From: Pelargonium tetragonum
Lineage: Eukaryota > Streptophyta > Magnoliopsida > Geraniales > Geraniaceae
DNA: 34,268 nucleotides
Assembly (NCBI GenBank): GCA_036897445.1
Contig: JAYMTL010000172.1
Span: forward strand, 1-34,268
Reading direction: 5' to 3'
Shown here one piece after another: positions 1-11,600 of this stretch (positions are counted from its first letter, which is position 1; every line of letters begins with the position of its first letter). Below the pieces are notes generated by a model. That model saw only the letters and a list, made by a program, of their open reading frames with translations, made no database searches and had not been told where the DNA came from. The translations under genes were made by a program, and so were the position numbers.

Positions 1-1
1 T

Positions 2-172
2 ATAGAATACATAAGTACTCAAACTAGTATCAATACAGGTTATAATACAGGGAATAACTCTAAGAGTAAGGCTACAAGAGGTACAGCTATCAAAGCTATG
101 AGTAGGAGAGAGATCCAGAGTCTAGCTAAGGGGTTAGGTATGGGTATTCACAAGAGATCGAGAACTAAGTAA
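2..172 (+). CDS. 3' end of an unidentified open frame, cut by window edge
   Basis: A frame is open from the first base to a TAA at 170-172, giving 56 residues with no start inside the window other than an internal Met at residue 33. The visible part is Asn/Thr/Ser-rich (STQTSINTGYNTGNNSKSK), followed by a basic end containing RGTAIKAMSRREIQSL and closing in HKRSRTK. I do not recognise the family. The basic end resembles the Lys-rich minus-strand frame pieces of the repeat units further on. In particular, the piece at 25634-25740 also has a GTAI motif before a Lys/Ser-rich finish, and the underlying DNA aligns in reverse (atagctgtacct in both). I therefore infer the least damaged, oppositely oriented copy of the unit's frame. 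No hairpin element follows it. A chance open frame of this length is also possible. Confidence 0.3.
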   Translation: MEYISTQTSINTGYNTGNNSKSKATRGTAIKAMSRREIQSLAKGLGMGIHKRSRTK

Positions 173-1264
173 GTAGTCAATAAGGAAAGTTTAAATACAA
201 ACATTTAAAGATATAATAAATGAAATAAGAGGGTTCATATGTAATTATGGATTTTTTCTTCGTACACTTCTCTAATTAAGCTAGCTATTCAAAAATCCCG
301 GTGTAGCACAGGCCAAGATATTTCCAAATCCGCAACTTTCAGTCCCCTTATTATAATAGTATATACTACTTCAAGTTTCATAAGTCTTTAGTAATTGGCT
401 TGAAGAGGGTAGCGTAGCTGGACGAGCTATTTGACTTTCCCTTAATAAAAAATTGTAGGCCTTTTTGTTAGGAAGAATTCTAATGAGGCAAACTCTATAA
501 GGCTCATAAGCTATATAATTATAACTTTTTTACAGAGAATCATACAAGTAAGAAAATGACTAACTAACCGGATTTCCTAATAAAGGGTTTGCTGAGAAGC
601 ATAAAGAATTCTTTGTAACTGGGATCTAGTAGACGTTTTTTTAAAGAACTTTTACTAATTGTAAGAAATTTTTTTCTATTAGGGTTTAAGTCTAGCTTAG
701 CTTTGTTTTGAAATGCAGCTCTGAAGCTTGCTTTCTGCAGCTAGTGGCTTTTCTGTAAGAGTCGTAGTAATTTCTTATCTTAATCTTAAAATACTAAAAA
801 TACAGGAAGTAAAGGTTTCCAAATAAGGAAGCTGAAGCTCCTCAAAGAATGTAATGAATTGGTTTAGAAAAAAAGGGGAGGGCAAAAAGTTTGATTTTTA
901 CCATCCATATTGAAACCCTGAATCCAGAACTAAACAAGAATTTTTTGAGTTGTATATCAGAGGTAGTTTTTGCTTTAGGTTACTTCTTTACAACCATTAA
1001 TAAATATAATTAGAGATTTCATAGTTAGCTCGACTTTCCAACTCAAGTAGAAGATGCGCTCGTATACAAACTTCGAAGGGAATTCTATAGACCTAAAAAA
1101 GCACTGTTTGAAAATAGGATTCTCTAAATTCAATCTCCATGTTCTTTGATTTAAAGAAACCTTTCAATATGATGTAAATAAGATCAAAGGTTATAGTTAT
1201 TTTAACTCGCTAGCTCATTTTTTCTCTTTATACTAGAAAAAACTAGAAAAAAAAGGAGTTTAGA

Positions 1265-1680
1265 AACCCTTTCCACCGGGCCGAATCCTATTATTGAAAC
1301 TGAAAAACGAAAAAGATCTTTCTAACTAGTGTCATTCGTTCGCATGCTTCTTTATTAATAGGCCCAGAGTTTGAGCCTCTTCAGGGATCGCACACATCTC
1401 CTTTCACGAGCCATAGCTTTCGAAATAAGGAATCTCATCTTTGAGTCTCGTATAACGTAAACACCTAGAAGCACATTCCATGTAACGGATTAGCCCACCA
1501 ATTACCCTTATTCAATATAAAAGTGTGCAAGATATAAGCCCCAATATCTTAAAGTATAAGTTTAGCTACTAAGCATCCAGTTGCAATAGAAAGACGACGG
1601 ATAACCCCCCTAAAAAGAGGGCCCTTTTCTGTAAGTTTCGGGAATTCAAAACCGTAAAGAGTTCCGCGCGCTCTCGTCAA
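1265..1680. other. G+C-richer patch with little RIP-like bias
   Basis: This patch contains CpG-bearing strings (gttccgcgcgctctcg near 1660, gatcgcacacatctcc near 1386). The line at 1381-1440 has seven CpA and only two TpA, the reverse of the window's general trend. On the minus strand one frame stays open for about 43 codons from 1680 downward and includes FPKLTEKGPLFRGVIRRLSI. I cannot assign it to a family. It may be a less mutated remnant of a former coding sequence or simply a compositional fluctuation. Confidence 0.25.
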
Positions 1681-3086
1681 GAAAAAGCTAATGCCTTCAT
1701 TTTGTTAAATATGAGAAAGATTTCGTTTTTAGAGTATCTGGGATAGTAAATAGAGAGGATTAAGTGGGGGGATACCCTTTTTATTGTAGTCGAGATATTC
1801 AGCTGCCCTTATAATCTAGAAATGAAGTACAGGAATTCTAAGAAGTTTCAATCTATTAAGCTAAGCGAATTCTTTACTTCCTAATCTGCAAAAGGAAACT
1901 CCTAAACTAATCTCTAACTAGTCAAAAAGTCTCAGAATGACACAAATACCTTAAAGGTCAAAATCCCTGTGAGGTACCTCGCAATAAACGAAAGAATTTC
2001 AAAATGACTATATGACTATCCAGAATGCTTTTGCAAGTTCTCGGCTTTTATTAAGGTAAGGGTGTTCTTTACGAAGCCTTTTATTAAGTTGAATTTCCTA
2101 TATTTCTTAGATTTTCTATTTGTACTTCTCTATTCACCGGCCTAGATTAGCTAGTAAAACAAGCAGGACATCAGGAAAACCCCTTTCTAAAAAACCCTCT
2201 TTATAGCAGCTCCGGATACTCTACTATTTTGTAAAAAACTTCTGATTAAAAAACTTGTTATGAAACTTTAGTTAAAAAAATCTCCTTTTACCAAGCCCTC
2301 GAACACAGACAGAAAGCAAATAGACGACTCTAGTAAATTCAGGGATAAAAAGAAATTTAGAAAACCCTTTTCAGTAGATACTTCCAAGCAAGAAAGACGA
2401 AAGAAAAGGAAGATTAATCAACCCTAATTAGGGTTTATATCTAAAATGTCATTTAGCAAGAGTTCTGCTGATAATGACCAGGTTCTTAGTTATAGCCCTT
2501 ATTTACTTAGTTATAGAAAGTTCCTCCTGACTTATTACACAGTGGAATTGAAAAGTCTTACTAACAAAGTAATTTCTTTAGACAAGGGATAGTCAAATTT
2601 TGTGATAAAACGCTCCGCACCCTCCATTTAGTTCTTTAGTTGAAAGGAGATATTTATAAAGACATGGAAAGAGTTTACGACGGAAGATAAATTTTCAGGC
2701 GTTATTAATTAAAACTGCTAAATAAGTTTATACTACACATAGAGTAGAAGCAGGATTGACAGTTTTTTTAATTTTTAAGGCCATAGTTAGTAAAATAGCA
2801 GAGAATACGAGTCCCAAATCTTGTAACAAGGCATGCCTCCTTTTTTCAACTCAAACAAGCCTGAAACTCCTCTCTATGGGAAATGCCAAAAAATCCTTGT
2901 TCAAATTTCGACTACGGTAAAAGTTCATAACCGGATTTTGCTTATAGAGTGGCTCCAAATTCCAGAAAATGTAGGTAATGCTTTAGTATTTCGGAAAATG
3001 AATAAACACAAGAATTCACTTAGGAAAGCTAGCTCATTAATGCATAGCTACCACAATGAAAGGCTAGTAAGCTTCTAAAAAACAAA

Positions 3087-3100
3087 GGTAATGTAATTAA
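3087..3100 (+). repeat. Dispersed 14-mer, copy 1
   Basis: GGTAATGTAATTAA, isolated here from any hairpin element. Identical strings occur at 25576, 26901 and 32219, and single-base variants on the other strand at 5230 and 5713. Confidence 0.5.
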
Positions 3101-5229
3101 CAAGGTTTCTTACTTTTCTAATATGAGCACGTACTCTAATAGGGAGCCCTATTGAAAGATTCGCAACTCCCGTTGGGTTAATTGCTTAGGATTTTACAAG
3201 AGTTCTATGATTTCATTTCTTCGCTCTAATTAAAAATCCGGAGGTTTAGAAGCCTCTATTGCGATAAGCACGTTTCTTACTGCTTATGTCTGGCTCAGCG
3301 CAGTTTAGTTAAACCCTTTTTACTATGAATTCTTATAATTGCCGAAACACTTTACTATAAGTTCAAGGAACACCTTTAAGAGGTGAGTCCTTCTTTATTC
3401 TTTATTACCAATACTTTAGAAAAGATGTCAGGGTAAAGAATTCAATTCTTCATATAAGTGTTCACTCCGCCATAAATTGTCAGTACAAAAGAGTGAAAGC
3501 TTGGTCTTAAGCGGCTAAACTAGGATTACCTAGGACCGCTTTGAACCAACCACATTTTCTAAGTTTTAGAAGTGCTTTACCATTTTTAAAGGGGCCTCCC
3601 GGTCTTGTGAAATCTAGGTCCCCTCTAAGTATTATGATATATTGAAACCTAGTATACTTGATAAGTTACAATGAAGTACAAATTTTCTAAGCAAGGGTTT
3701 GACTCTGGGAACTCACCATTAGTTATATTAGGTTGTTCCTTTTAGCTATATAAGAGTTTTTTCTTTAGGGTACAAATTGATGAGTGTAAAACTGCTCTTG
3801 CATTTCTCTTCCTATTAGGATTCCTAGTGTTTACCTTAGGGGCCCCTTGCTAGCTAGAGCCTTACATAAACTCCTAATTAAACTCGTGTTTACTAACCCC
3901 CAATTAGAGAAGTTCTTACTTTTAAACTCGCAACCTTATGTCTTAAGAGTTTAATACATAAAAAGTTATGGAGGCTAATCGAAGACTCTTTAGAGAGGGG
4001 TCCAGGTCTTTCGTTTTTATAAGAAGCCCATAAGGAATATGGGTTTCCTAGTATAGATATGAGACGGGTTACAAAAGTAGAGTTATAACATAAGAGGTTC
4101 AAAAGTCGCCTTAATTTTACAGGGGCTCCTTGTAGACAAAAGTGAGTTAAGTGAGGATGCCCTCTATCCTATATAGATTCGCTTACTTGTTTTCTACTTT
4201 ACTTATTCTTCTATTATAAGTTATCAATTTCTTAATTAATAAAGGCTAGAGCTGTGTAAATTATTTTATCTCGTAAAGAATATTAAATATAGGTTAGCTT
4301 CTTTTTCTGATAGGTCCAAAAAGAGCAACTAGCTCAGATTCCAAAAAATTGGATCTAGAATACAAGACTCTATTTAGCCAACTTACCTAGCAAATATATA
4401 ATATATAAGCGCATTCAACCTGATATTCCATATTAAGGATTCCAAATTTAGTTAAGGCTTGGCAAGAATTCCGGAGGGAACCCCGTTTAGCTTGTTACAA
4501 TCTTTGAATAACAAGCTACTAAAAATTCCACCCTGTGTCCTGCGTACAGAATACTGTATTAACTGGTAATTAACAATAAAATGACTATAGTGAGATTCTC
4601 TTAGCCCGTGGGGGACCTAAAACTATAATAGGACTCCTTTTCAATGCTCTTTAATTTAGTAGCTAAACCCCAAAAAACATTGATTTGAACCCTCGGTTTC
4701 CAGATACTTATGTCTATGTTCTAACCTGCTTTTAGCTCTCTTTTCTTGTCACTTATTAAAAATAAGAAGGTCCTCTTAAGATAAACTCTATTTTAAGAGT
4801 TCTCGAGGAAAAGGGTTTCTTTGACTCTTAGAATCTCTCAATCCACTTTTCATGGACCCCTTTATTTGAAAATTCCTTGTAATTCTAGAGAAGCTTCTTA
4901 ATAAAATAGGACTCTTTTACAATTAATTAAAGTCAAAACCTTCCCTGTCACAACTTTATCCAAAAATACGAATATATATAGGGACTGCCTTGGGTATATC
5001 CTTTCAATTCTAGCTAAGCTAACTACTAATGGCTATCTTGACTTTATTTACTAGAATTTAAGACCCTAAAATTCTAGAGTTTCTCTTTTAGCCAAGATTG
5101 AATACTAAACTCCCCCGACTGGAATATGCGATAGTGAAAAAACCCTATTTGTAAAAAACACTTACAACTTCTCAAGCAGCTAGACTCTTTTATTTCTTAT
5201 CTATTTTCTTTCTTATCTAATAGACTTAC

Positions 5230-5243
5230 TTAATTGCATTACC
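5230..5243 (-). repeat. Dispersed 14-mer, copy 2 (GC variant)
   Basis: TTAATTGCATTACC, the reverse complement of GGTAATGCAATTAA. It differs from the other class by one base, C instead of T before A, exactly the change RIP makes. It is embedded in a longer direct repeat shared with 5709-5729 (ttacttaattgcattacctc). Confidence 0.55.
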
Positions 5244-5712
5244 TCTCTTATTAAATTGAAATCCTGTCCAGTTCAATTCTCCCCCTCCTAATAAAAAGCC
5301 TGACTAAAAGATTGCCTTGTTTATTACCTACTAATTAAACCTACCTTCTTACTCTGTATCCTGATTGATCTTTGTAAGTCTTAATACCTATCTTACACCC
5401 TTCAAGATCATACCTTTTTCATGGAGCTCTACGGGTCTTAGCAGCTGCCTTCTAAGGGGTATTGCAGCCTGTACCTTTCCTCTTATGGATCTTAGGAGCA
5501 AGGCCTATCATATAATTGTCCTATAAACCTGTCTTAGGATTCCTTCAAATAGGGGGCTTCCTTCTTTGTAGCTACTATTTCCTTGATATTCTTATAGTCT
5601 TCTTTAATAGTTAATATCAATAGAGATTCATATAGGTGTTTATATAATAAATAGGTATAAGTTAAGTTAGGAATTATTTCTACAGTGTATTATATTAGAG
5701 TTATCGTATTAC

Positions 5713-5726
5713 TTAATTGCATTACC
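5713..5726 (-). repeat. Dispersed 14-mer, copy 3 (GC variant)
   Basis: Second half of a direct-repeat pair 483 bases apart with 5230-5243. The shared string is 20 bases, ttacttaattgcattacctc. The pair brackets one hairpin-less unit. Confidence 0.55.
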
Positions 5727-6451
5727 TCTAGTTCTCTGCTTTTTTCGTTAACAGAGGAGAGTGCTTTAATACTTACTGAGACAACCTAAGTCCGGCATCA
5801 TAATTTTAGTAAATCTTTAAGAATATTGTTGTTACTATTATGAATAAGCTAGGTATAATCCAGGGTAGGCCCCTTCCTCATTTAGCTTTTTAATAATATG
5901 AAGTCTTGCCTTAGGCTCCGAATCAAAGTAGTCAAACTTTTGACTTACTATAACAGTACCTATTTTGCCTAATTAGCGAGTCTCTAACTTAGGTTAAGTT
6001 GTGATAAAAATTTTTTATTAGTAATACGTGTACCTGCTTTACTTTGTTTTAGAATTCTTGTTCAAGATCCGAAAAGTATTAGACAGAAAATCCCCTATTG
6101 TTAAACCGAAGCTTAATGCCTAAAGAATAACTTCCCTGTAGAGTAGAAAATACCTATCCCGTTAACTCTCGTAACAGTAATATAAATAAGGACATTGAGC
6201 TAACTCCTTCCCAAGCCCTTGAAAACTAGATCGCTAAAAAAACGAGACAGTTACGCATCCCACTAATAAAACTTAGTATTGCAGCTCGTTAGGAGCTATA
6301 CCCGATTTTGTAGGACTGAGAGATAAGATACCTAGGAGAAGGAGACTTAATGGGCTTCTTGTTCTAATGGACGTAGCAGCTAATTTCTTTTTTTATAGGA
6401 GTTTTTCTTAGTATTCTTAGTATTATAGTAGATAGTATAGAAGGAATATTC

Positions 6452-6588
6452 CTCTCATGCTCTCTGTAGCTTATCAGTAAAAGAGGATAGAAACTTAATT
6501 GATAATGAGTAAATCTATCTTACCGAGTCAATTTTTCATTTAGGAGGTTAAGGGGCATAGTGGGTATTCTAGATAATCAACCTTACAC
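6452..6588 (+). repeat. Hairpin element A
   Basis: Near-complete copy: ctctcatgctctctgtag, TTATC, AGAGG, then CTTACCGAG, tttaggaggttaagg, and the end tcaaccttacac. Local pairing is visible: GATAGA (6486-6491) with TCTATC (6514-6519), and aggttaa near 6544 with tcaacct near 6578. Its sequence between arms differs from copies B to D, while the same places pair. Confidence 0.6.
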
Positions 6589-7244
6589 AATAAGATCATA
6601 AACTGGAAAACAGGACTTTCACTTGAGTTACTTAAATTTCTTGCTTATCTTTTAATAAGAAATAGGAAACCCAGAAAATAAAGGAACTGACTTACCTTCT
6701 TATTGACTTAATTCTTCTTGCTTTACTTCTAACCCATTCTTATTCTCACTCTTAGTCTTTAGAGTTATACCCTTTTAGAGCTGTAGGAACAGAAGGAGTA
6801 GGAACCTGACACAATTCAGATACCTTGTAAGCTGTTACATTTAATACAGTTAACCCAGAAACAGATTTACCTACTTTCATTTTATAGACCTTCCTTTTGA
6901 GCCCTTACTATTTAGCTTTCTAATTCAAATAATTATTCCGGATACTAAAGCAAGCATAACATGAATGAAGAAAAAGTTCCCCTTAGAATTAGAAATAGAT
7001 AGAAAGCTCAGAAATTCTTACATATCTCTATCTAGATCTAGGGAATTAGAATTAGGGAGTCCAGCTACCTAGAACTATTAAGGGGATTTCCTTCGAGCGC
7101 TGCTATACTCTTAGGACTTAGAAAAGATACTTACCTTAAAGTTAGGAGATACTGGTATTCATTCTTTAAGGAAGTCTAAATAGTATATCAAAAAGTCTAG
7201 TTATTGTATTTTATTATTACATTAGATATTTATTAAGGGACATT

Positions 7245-7370
7245 CCTCTTGCCTTATGTCTTTATCGTATAGGAGGAGTTTAGAGAGATCATGAGTAAGT
7301 CCACCTTACCGACCCTAGTTTACGTAGGAAGGTTAATGCCGTATAGTACTCTAGATAGTTAACCTTACAC
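7245..7370 (+). repeat. Hairpin element B
   Basis: Near-complete copy: cctcttgccttatgtc, TTTATC, AGGAGG, gagtaagtccaccttaccg, gtaggaaggttaatgcc, ending ttaaccttacac. The 3' part folds into a perfect 8-bp stem, AAGGTTAA (7329-7336) with TTAACCTT (7359-7366). Copy N shows the same terminal string ttaaccttacac in the opposite orientation. Confidence 0.65.
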
Positions 7371-7805
7371 TAGAAGCTACATGAATTTCTTAACTTGCTT
7401 AATCTTAAATAATACCTATCCAGACTCAAAAAAAGAAGGATAAAACTTGCTAACCCCGGAAAAACTCCTTAAGCGAATACTTTTCATTTTAAAAAACAGG
7501 AAAAGCCTCTAAAAAAAGACAAATATACATTTCTGAGAGGCCAGAACCTTACTCTGAGATAGACTTCTCACCTAAGGCAGAGCTTTACTCTTAGAGTAAA
7601 CCTATTCTTATTGCTGCTATTCTATTGTAGCTAGCTCTTTATGTACTTAATACTTAATATAAAAAAGTATAGATCTTCTAATTAGTAATAGATAGAGTAG
7701 ATAGCCATAGTTCTGTATCCCTCTCGCCCTTGTAGTTACTGACATGGGAGTGAAACCTAGATAGTATAGGAAAGCACTAACAAAAGAACTGACTCTTTAA
7801 GAAAT

Positions 7806-7910
7806 TCCTCCTGTCTATGTTTTTTATCGCTAAGGAGGTAAGCTTGCTTAGAAAGATTCGGAGTAAATCCACTTTACCAACTAAACATCCTTGTTTAGGA
7901 AATAGTTTAA
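7806..7910 (+). repeat. Hairpin element C
   Basis: Copy with the conserved core AAGGAGGTAAGCTTGCTTAG (7832-7851), shared with D, F and J. GGTAA of the core can pair with TTTACC near 7873-7878, and CTAAACA with TGTTTAG near 7881-7898 forms a second stem. The terminal ttaaccttacac part is not recognisable, so this copy appears shortened at that end. Confidence 0.65.
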
Positions 7911-8085
7911 TGAATAGATCACATATTATATACACCTGACTTTGACTTACTTCTTCTTACTGACTTAGTTATTGTTGCTTTATAGTCCTTGGTTTTCTCA
8001 ATCGTGGGAGCTATACTTTACGGGCTCTGCCTTTGCAGCTATACTTCTGAGCTAGAGGAGACTTATAGGACAGATAGGAAAGATA

Positions 8086-8190
8086 CCTCATTGCCTTTGT
8101 TTTTATCATATAAAGAGGTAAGCTTGCTTAGAGAGATTAGGAGTCTTTCTTACCGAGTATAAACCTTGTTTAGGAGGTTTAGTCGGTAAG
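8086..8190 (+). repeat. Hairpin element D
   Basis: Core AAGAGGTAAGCTTGCTTAGA near 8113-8132. Two stems are clear. AGAGAGA (8130-8136) pairs with TCTTTCT (8144-8150, one G-T). CTTACCGA (8149-8156) pairs perfectly with TCGGTAAG (8183-8190) around a loop carrying ccttgtttaggaggttt. The two stems share two bases, so they would be alternatives or would stack with slight trimming. A truncated inverted copy follows 28 bases later. Confidence 0.65.
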
Positions 8191-8217
8191 AGAGATTCGT
8201 GTATGTACAACTAAAAG

Positions 8218-8249
8218 CCTCCCTAACGATAAAAGCATAACACAAGAGG
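8218..8249 (-). repeat. Hairpin element P, inverted, truncated
   Basis: Only the proximal part, cctccctaacgataaaagca followed by taacacaagagg. It corresponds to the TTTATC end of the family read backwards. It is nearly identical to the matching part of copy N at 13855-13880 (agcataacac here, agcatagcac there), 5.6 kb away. Confidence 0.6.
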
Positions 8250-8369
8250 AATTCTGCTTAGTTAACAGTGGAACTAGAATACAAAGAACTGAATATTAAC
8301 TATAGTAGTTATATAGTTATAGTAGTTATATAGTATTAGAATGAATTAGTACCACCTCTTTCTTAGGTA

Positions 8370-8640
8370 CACCGGCTCAGGTCTGCTACTGGATATGGCT
8401 TTTTCTCTCATGGGTATGGTACAGGCTAAGGTACAGATTAGGGGTATGGCTGTCATGGGTATCTCTCATCTACAGGGTATGGCACTCTCTCAGGCTCCAT
8501 TTCTTGCTAGGGCAACAGCTACTGCTTCTGTCTGGTTGGCAGCTTCTACAGCGACTGGTTAAGCTTCAGCTACAGGTTCTGTGCTTTGGCATGCTTCTAA
8601 GGTTCCAGCTTTGACAAGGTAACAAGAATATGAATATGAT
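8370..8640. repeat. G+C-rich patch with short GGGTATGG repeats, not RIP-like
   Basis: GGGTATGG occurs three times (8412, 8442, 8475) within a stretch rich in gct, act and ctg triplets. Hand counts of the lines at 8401 and 8521 give (CpA+TpG)/(ApC+GpT) about 1.1, against about 0.7 for the window generally. A plus-strand frame runs from ATG 8395 to TAA 8560-8562 (55 residues, Met/Gly/Ala-rich: MAFSLMGMVQAKVQIRGMAV). The minus strand is also largely open and Ala-rich. Low complexity in both strands suggests a small minisatellite rather than a gene. It may correspond to the Ala/Pro/Thr-rich module of the repeat units in a less mutated state. Confidence 0.45.
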
Positions 8641-11600
8641 GTTGGTATAATGTATGCAGGGATTATCTAGATACAATCAGGAATACCCCCGTAATTGGGT
8701 GTCACAAATAAAATATATCTACTTCTAATGTCTAGGAAATTTGGGATGAAATCTTTCTCACTCCGCGGGGCCATTTAGAAAACATGCGATATAGAAAACT
8801 CTGTTTTACCTTTTATAGATCTAGTAAAGCAAAAAAGGCTCTTCCCGAAAGTTTTGTATCCTACTCAACTTTCTTCTAAACTAAGTAAACTAAGCAACTA
8901 GGAGTGATTTTGCTTTAATAGCATCCTCAATGTTCTTAAAAAAAGGAAACTGGATTCCCTTATGGGGGCCTTTATCTCAGGCATAACTTTAATAATTATA
9001 GGAAATTGTAAAGTACAGTTTAGAAGCTTAGCTTAACAGGTTTCCAGAGTATAAAAAAAGAGAATTACATTAGTTTTTCAAGAGAACAGAGAGAAAGCAG
9101 GGATCCCTAGGATTTAGGACAGAATAATGGGGGCAGTTTTTCCTGTAATGTAAATAGAATTCCTTAGCTAGTTTCTTATACTAGTATTTTAAAGCAAGTC
9201 GAAGGTAAAAACAAGGAGTTTCATTATTAAAGTTTTTATAGAGAAAGATTTTGTAAGTAATCCAGGGTAGGAATTCTAATTTATTATGCATTGAAATATA
9301 CGATTTTGCTCTTCAAGATTTTCTTAACAAGTCCTTATGTCTCTAAAACCAGGAAGATAGTATCCTGTTTGCCTTAATACAGTGTAAGTTTATGAAAAGC
9401 AAGTAATGAAATGATAAAAGAAAGACTTTTAATATGTGTAATATCTAAAGAGTATCCTTTGAATCCTGAATTTCTTAAAGTCTGTAACTATAAAGTTAAG
9501 TAGTTGCTTGTTTCCTTGTTTTTCTAGAGTTCCTAAAGGCTTTTTAGGAGTCTAAATAGAACTAAGGTGAAATTGGTGTTGATCTTATTCTCCCCCTTGC
9601 CAGTCTTTAATTAACAGGGAAAGAAAGATAGGGCATTTTTCTTTTAGCCGTAGGGGGAGCTTTAGAGGGCCCGTCTGTAGGATTAAAAAAAGTTTCTGCT
9701 TCTTAAGCAAGTCTAAATAAAGAGGAAATCTCTAACTAGTGTCTCGACTACTGCGAGGCTCTAGTCCAGGAGTAGATTGTATCAGGATTCTAGGTGTGTT
9801 TTTACAAACAGGTGTGTCCGTTGGAATCTTCATATTAATATGAAGTTAGTAATACAGGGAGTAGTTTAGATAGATAATGAAACTAAGCCAGAGGACTCCA
9901 TCTTTTTTTTTTGAGAAGTTAGGTTCTATTGGGAAAGAGTTGGCAAGTAATAATTAGGTAAAAGAGAAACTTTCTTAAGTAAGCAGGGGGGTCTCTTGCA
10001 GGGTATTCATAAAAAAGGGTTTTATTTACAAGAGAAAATACAATGTAAATTAGCTTCGGGAATAGAAAGGAAAGTGTTCCCTTGTTTCTAATTTGGATAA
10101 TAAAGACAGGGACACTAAGGCTAAAGAGAGTGCTGGGTTTCGAGTAAGTCAAGTTCTGTTTTTCTTCTAAGGATTTCCTTGTTTAGACTACCTATTAAGG
10201 AGTCTTCCTTAATTCATAGGGCAATCAGTGTTAAAGTTAAAGAGCAAGTCAGTTTGATTTTTGTTAAGATTTTGAGTATCTAATAGTAAAATAGAAGCAA
10301 TTCAAATTCTATGGGGAATATCCACTTAAAAAGCTTGCCTTATGAGGTACATTTAGGAAATGACCGTACAAGAAGTTCTTATATTATTCTAATGAATCTG
10401 GATTTCTTGTTTTGTCCTGAGTACTTTTTTATGGAAAGTTTTTGCTTATTTATAAAGTATTCTAGTTTATTCCAAATCCAAAATAAAGTGAAGTAGAAGC
10501 GTAGGTAAGGGCTTTGCGTTCCTGGGTTTTAGATTGATTCCAGATGGTCAAAAAGGTAGGGAAGTAAGGAATTTCTAGTAAAAGACAGGGTAGAATTACG
10601 GGATAAGCCGGGTTTCCTTTTGCTCAGTGTTCTAGTTAGAGAGAGACCTAAAGCTAAAAATTTCGTAAATGAAAGGGGAGGTTAATGAGTTTTCTATTTC
10701 CCCTGACAGGTTTCCTGTTAAAAAGAAAAGATCCTCCATTTACAAAAATATAAGAGAGCAACTTCTATAGAAATTGTTAAGTCTTGTTGTTTCCCAGTTT
10801 TCTAGTAGTTAGCAAGAGGACGTTTCTGTTTCTACTTTATAAAGCCTTTCAAAAGTGGAGGGGCGAAGAGTACTCAATTTTGGGTAATAAGGCACTTGTA
10901 GGCTTAGTGAAAACTTTAGAGATATAGGAAAGAGCTAGGTTTCTCTCATTCTCGGTTAAAGTGGGGAAAGTAAAGCCAAAGTCCTTTGATTGCGGTAAAG
11001 ATAATTTTAGTGTGTAGAAAGCTTGTTTTATTCTTCTTTCTGAGCCAGTTTAATAAGTAACAACGAATTCTTAAATAGGAGGGTTTACTATGGGAGTCGT
11101 TTCTTCCCGATTCTGTGCCGCTAACGTATTAAATTCGTAAAAGTTAATCCAGGAATTCTATCTTAGAATCTCTTCCTCAATATTTTCTTACAAGTAAGTT
11201 CGTTAGGAATGAAAAATCACTTATATAGAAGAAACTTTCTCCGTTTTCTAGATATTTCTGTGGGCTATTTTGAGTGAAATAGGGTAGTAGCTAAAAAACT
11301 GCACTGAAAAGTACGTCAACCCTCATTTGATGGTATGCACGCAGGTTCAAATCCACAACAATTATAGAGGAAAGAGAGTCTTCTATAATTGTAATTTAGT
11401 TGACACTGCTGGGATAACTCGATTTGAACCTAACCTAGGTTTCTTATTCAAGTCACGTTTTACTTTGGAATTGTAGAGTCTTGCTTAGCAGGTAGCTTCC
11501 ATCTAAATTTAATAGGTTTCCGTACGAGATTTGAGATATTAAGTCCTTAATCTCATAGCTAGGAAATAAAATAATAAGTTCTTCTACTAAGTCATTTTGA

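Larger units (their letters stand above)
173..5200. other. Long stretch without recognisable genes
   Basis: About 5 kb of AT-rich sequence dense in stop codons on both strands, with no RNA gene, no hairpin element of the main family and no frame I can identify. An 81-codon ATG frame at 2833-3078 has no recognisable motif, and frames of this length are expected by chance at this base composition. One copy of the dispersed 14-mer lies at 3087-3100. A less AT-rich patch at about 1265-1680 is listed separately. Confidence 0.6.
5224..8250 (-). repeat. First cluster of minus-oriented repeat units
   Basis: Four hairpin elements (6452, 7245, 7806, 8086) stand in the same orientation, followed by a truncated inverted copy at 8218. 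Between them recur the same modules seen in the 25-30 kb cluster. One is a pyrimidine-rich stretch with gacttactt (for example 6690-6730 and 7950-7985), which reads Lys/Ser-rich on the minus strand. The other is an agcag/agctg-rich stretch (5435-5480, 6775-6800, 8015-8060), which reads Ala/Pro/Thr-rich. A copy without a hairpin lies between two direct repeats (5224-5243 and 5709-5726). Spacing between heads is about 0.8, 0.56 and 0.28 kb, so units are unequal and partly deleted. No unit has an intact frame. Origin is unknown: a fossil of a mobile element or of a tandem gene family are both possible. Confidence 0.5.

Noticed and set aside
2833-3078. 81-codon ATG frame.
   Set aside because: No motif, no ribosome-binding or splice context, ordinary chance length for this composition, and surrounded by empty sequence.
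3893-4102. 69-codon minus-strand frame.
   Set aside because: No recognisable domain or context, and chance length.
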